Shown: piece by piece, positions 5,979 through 7,650 of the stretch | How the letters are laid out: the number at the start of each line of letters is the position of its first letter | Numbering within the stretch: position 1 is the stretch's first letter | Assembly (NCBI GenBank): GCA_017404585.1 | Contig: JAFRCB010000286.1 | Location: 1 to 7,650 of the forward strand | Direction: 5' to 3' | Origin: Lachnospiraceae bacterium | Lineage (GTDB): Bacteria > Bacillota > Clostridia > Lachnospirales > Lachnospiraceae | DNA: 7,650 bases | Made by a program: the position numbers and the translations under genes | The notes under the pieces: generated by a model | Databases searched by the model: none | Told to the model about the DNA's origin: nothing | What the model saw: only the letters and a program-made list of their open reading frames with translations

Positions 5979-6712
5979 GAAATATGATACGACTGGATGA
6001 CCTGGAGAACGGATATTTTATATATCAGGATACGGAGGCTTTCTGTTTCGGAATAGACGCTGTGCTTCTTTCTCACTATCCCGCGCTGCGGGAGGGGGAC
6101 AGAGTCTGCGATCTGTGCAGCGGGAACGGCATTATTCCGCTCCTCATAGACAACACAGCCAAGAAGACAGGGAGAAATGTACGTATCACAGGGCTGGAAC
6201 TTCAGCAGCCGATGGCGGACCTTTTTGCAAGGTCCGTCACATACAATCATCTTGAAGATACCCTCACCGCAGTCTGTGGGGATGTGAAGGAAGCTCGCGC
6301 GCTTTTCGGCCCTGCTTCCTTTTCTCTTGTCACCTGCAATCCGCCCTACATAGCATCCGGCAGCGGGCTTACCGCGGATGCGGACATGAGGAAGATTGCG
6401 AGACATGAGATTGCCTGTACGCTGGAGGACGTCATATCGGCAGCGGCGGGGATCCTGAAGGAAAAAGGGAGATTTGCAATGGTGCACAGGCCGGGGAGGC
6501 TGGCGGAGATATTTCATTTGCTCCATAAATACCGCCTCGAGCCGAAACGGATGCGACTGGTTCACCCCTATGCGGACAAGTCCCCGAACATGATCCTCAT
6601 TGAGGCCGTCCGGGGAGGCGGAGCCCAGCTGAACATCGATCCGCCGCTCACTGTGTACAATGCAGACGGGACCTACACGGATGAGGTCCTTCGAATTTAC
6701 GGAAAAATCTGA
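5975..6712 (+). CDS. SAM-dependent methyltransferase, YabB/TrmN6 (YfiC) type
   Basis: A 245-aa class I methyltransferase of the YfiC/TrmN6 group. E. coli YfiC makes N6-methyladenosine at position 37 of tRNA1(Val), and the homologue beside holB-yaaT in Bacillus is yabB. The substrate here is inferred from family membership only. Visible features are the N-terminal FCFGIDAVLLSHY (23-35), typical of this group, SAM-binding motif I VCDLCSGNGIIPLL (44-57), acidic Glu75 in GLELQ (73-77), a second acidic site CGDV (101-104), and the catalytic NPPY motif (122-125), the hallmark of N6-adenine and related amino methyltransferases. Start GTG 5975 is chosen from an AGGTGA site 9 nt upstream; ATG 5984 would remove three residues. 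It overlaps ricT by 4 nt and ends 10 nt before rsmI. Confidence 0.9.
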   Translation: MRNMIRLDDLENGYFIYQDTEAFCFGIDAVLLSHYPALREGDRVCDLCSGNGIIPLLIDNTAKKTGRNVRITGLELQQPMADLFARSVTYNHLEDTLTAVCGDVKEARALFGPASFSLVTCNPPYIASGSGLTADADMRKIARHEIACTLEDVISAAAGILKEKGRFAMVHRPGRLAEIFHLLHKYRLEPKRMRLVHPYADKSPNMILIEAVRGGGAQLNIDPPLTVYNADGTYTDEVLRIYGKI

Positions 6713-6717
6713 GGAGG
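6712..6717 (+). promoter_or_regulatory. Strong ribosome binding site of rsmI
   Basis: AGGAGG begins on the last base of the preceding gene's TGA stop and lies 5 nt before ATG 6723. It fixes the rsmI start there; the frame is open further upstream inside the methyltransferase gene, but without a comparable site. Confidence 0.85.
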
Positions 6718-6722
6718 GCTGT

Positions 6723-7586
6723 ATGGCCGGAACGCTTTACATATGCGCGACCCCGATCGGGAACCTTGAGGATATCACGTCCCGGGTGCTCCGCGTGCTG
6801 TCGGAGGTCGACCTCATAGCGTGCGAGGACACGAGGACCAGCGCACACCTTTTGTCGCGGTTCGATATCCACACGAAAACTACAAGCTACCACAAGTTCA
6901 ACGAGCACACGAAAGCGCAGGAGCTGGTGGATATGATGCTGAACGGTGCAAATGTCGCCCTCATCAGCGATGCCGGCACCCCCGCAATCTCAGACCCGGG
7001 CGAGACTCTGGTCAGACTCTGCGGACAGTATCACGTGCCGGTGACTTCGCTGCCGGGTGCAAATGCCTGCATCACCGCACTCACCCTCTCCGGCAAGTCG
7101 ACCAGGCGGTTCGCGTTCGAGGGCTTTCTGCCGTCCGACAAGAAGGAAATGAAAGAAATCCTCGCGGAGCTTAAGGACGAGCGGCGAACGATCGTCCTCT
7201 ACGAAGCGCCCCACCGGCTCATTCGGACCCTGGAAGCTTTATCGGGCGTTCTGGGCGAAGGCCGGGAGATAACACTCTGCCGGGAGCTCACGAAAAGGTT
7301 TGAGACCGTCACGGCCACAACGATCGGCGAAGCCATCGAGGATGCCCGGGAAAAAGAGCCGCGCGGCGAGTATGTGCTTGTCATTGCCGGAAAGTCTGCC
7401 GATGAAATCGAGGCAGAAAAGGCGGCCTCGTTCGAGTCGCTGACAATCACGGAGCACGTGGCAATGTACGAGAATAAGGGAATGAACCGCAAGGAGGCAA
7501 TGAAGGCGGTCGCCGCGGAGAGGGGAATCTCGAAGCGCGACGTATATCAGGCCCTGTTAAAAGAGGAGGAGCCCTCACATCATTGA
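6723..7586 (+). CDS. rsmI: 16S rRNA (cytidine(1402)-2'-O)-methyltransferase
   Basis: A 287-aa protein, standard RsmI length, with essentially every family signature. RsmI uses SAM to 2'-O-methylate C1402 in helix 44 of 16S rRNA at the decoding centre, the nucleotide that RsmH also N4-methylates. Motifs in order: GTLYICATPIGNLEDIT (3-19), ACEDTRTS (33-40), YHKFNE (56-61), ISDAGTPAISDPG (81-93), LPGANA (110-115), FEGFLP (132-137), YEAPHRL (160-166), RELTKRFE (187-194) and RGEYVLVI (214-221). The C-terminal helical segment NRKEAMKAVAAERGISKRDV (255-274) resembles the RsmI helix-turn-helix-like tail. The start is set by AGGAGG 5 nt before the ATG and by the usual N terminus. It is the last gene of the operon, and its stop codon lies in the loop of a terminator hairpin. 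Confidence 0.97.
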   Translation: MAGTLYICATPIGNLEDITSRVLRVLSEVDLIACEDTRTSAHLLSRFDIHTKTTSYHKFNEHTKAQELVDMMLNGANVALISDAGTPAISDPGETLVRLCGQYHVPVTSLPGANACITALTLSGKSTRRFAFEGFLPSDKKEMKEILAELKDERRTIVLYEAPHRLIRTLEALSGVLGEGREITLCRELTKRFETVTATTIGEAIEDAREKEPRGEYVLVIAGKSADEIEAEKAASFESLTITEHVAMYENKGMNRKEAMKAVAAERGISKRDVYQALLKEEEPSHH

Positions 7587-7607
7587 TGGTGTGAAGGCTC
7601 CTTTTTT
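7567..7607 (+). terminator. Intrinsic terminator of the operon
   Basis: Outer stem GGAGCC (7568-7573) pairs with GGCTCC (7596-7601). After a C-A mismatch, TCACATC and its partner pair further with one G-U wobble, leaving a small loop around the rsmI TGA. Six T residues (7602-7607) follow at once. The A/G-rich sequence before the stem gives a CTTTT-like run on the minus strand, so weak bidirectional action is possible. Confidence 0.92.
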
Positions 7608-7613
7608 GGGGTT

Positions 7614-7639
7614 ATAAGCATTTGCTTTAGCCTGCTTAT
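7614..7639. repeat. Short inverted repeat after the terminator
   Basis: ATAAGCA (7614-7620) is complementary to TGCTTAT (7633-7639), with a 12-nt loop. It is AT-rich, without a proper T tract on either side. It could be part of a downstream regulatory or termination structure cut by the window edge. No gene can be seen in 7608-7650. Confidence 0.4.
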
Positions 7640-7650
7640 TTTGAGCGGCA

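Overview
The window is about 7.65 kb of GC-rich bacterial chromosome. Six protein-coding genes are well supported, and all look like core bacterial functions. Gene content, the holB-ricT-methyltransferase-rsmI order and the protein style point to a Gram-positive Firmicute, most likely a Clostridia/Lachnospiraceae member. That placement is inferred from protein resemblance and is not proven.

Layout. Positions 1-142 hold no gene. A tex-family gene (733 aa, RNA-binding, YqgF-like and S1 domains) lies on the minus strand at 143-2344. A gene-free stretch of about 730 bp follows (2345-3072). It contains the tex promoter, a tandem array of four 73-bp hairpin-forming units, a roughly 246-bp imperfect foldback element with arms of about 100 nt, a duplicated copy of that element's right tip, and the promoter of the rightward operon. 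The plus-strand operon is gmk-like kinase (3073-3660), holB (3737-4741), ricT/yaaT (4773-5978), a yabB/trmN6-type methyltransferase (5975-6712) and rsmI (6723-7586). It ends in a strong intrinsic terminator whose hairpin contains the rsmI stop codon.

The operon joins nucleotide salvage (GMP-kinase-like protein), the replication clamp loader (delta-prime), an Fe-S mRNA-processing and developmental factor (RicT), tRNA modification and 16S rRNA modification. Downstream genes are tightly packed or overlapping and mostly have clear Shine-Dalgarno sites. The two genes that open the divergent units, tex and the gmk-like gene, have none: their predicted -10 boxes sit 7 and 9 nt from the ATG, which suggests leaderless mRNAs.

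I found no CRISPR array, prophage, toxin-antitoxin pair, defence locus or intact transposase. The most unusual material is non-coding: the 73-bp array, the adjoining foldback element, and a 56-bp tandem duplication at the gmk-holB junction that recreates a 19-codon micro-ORF linked by ATGA stop-start overlaps.
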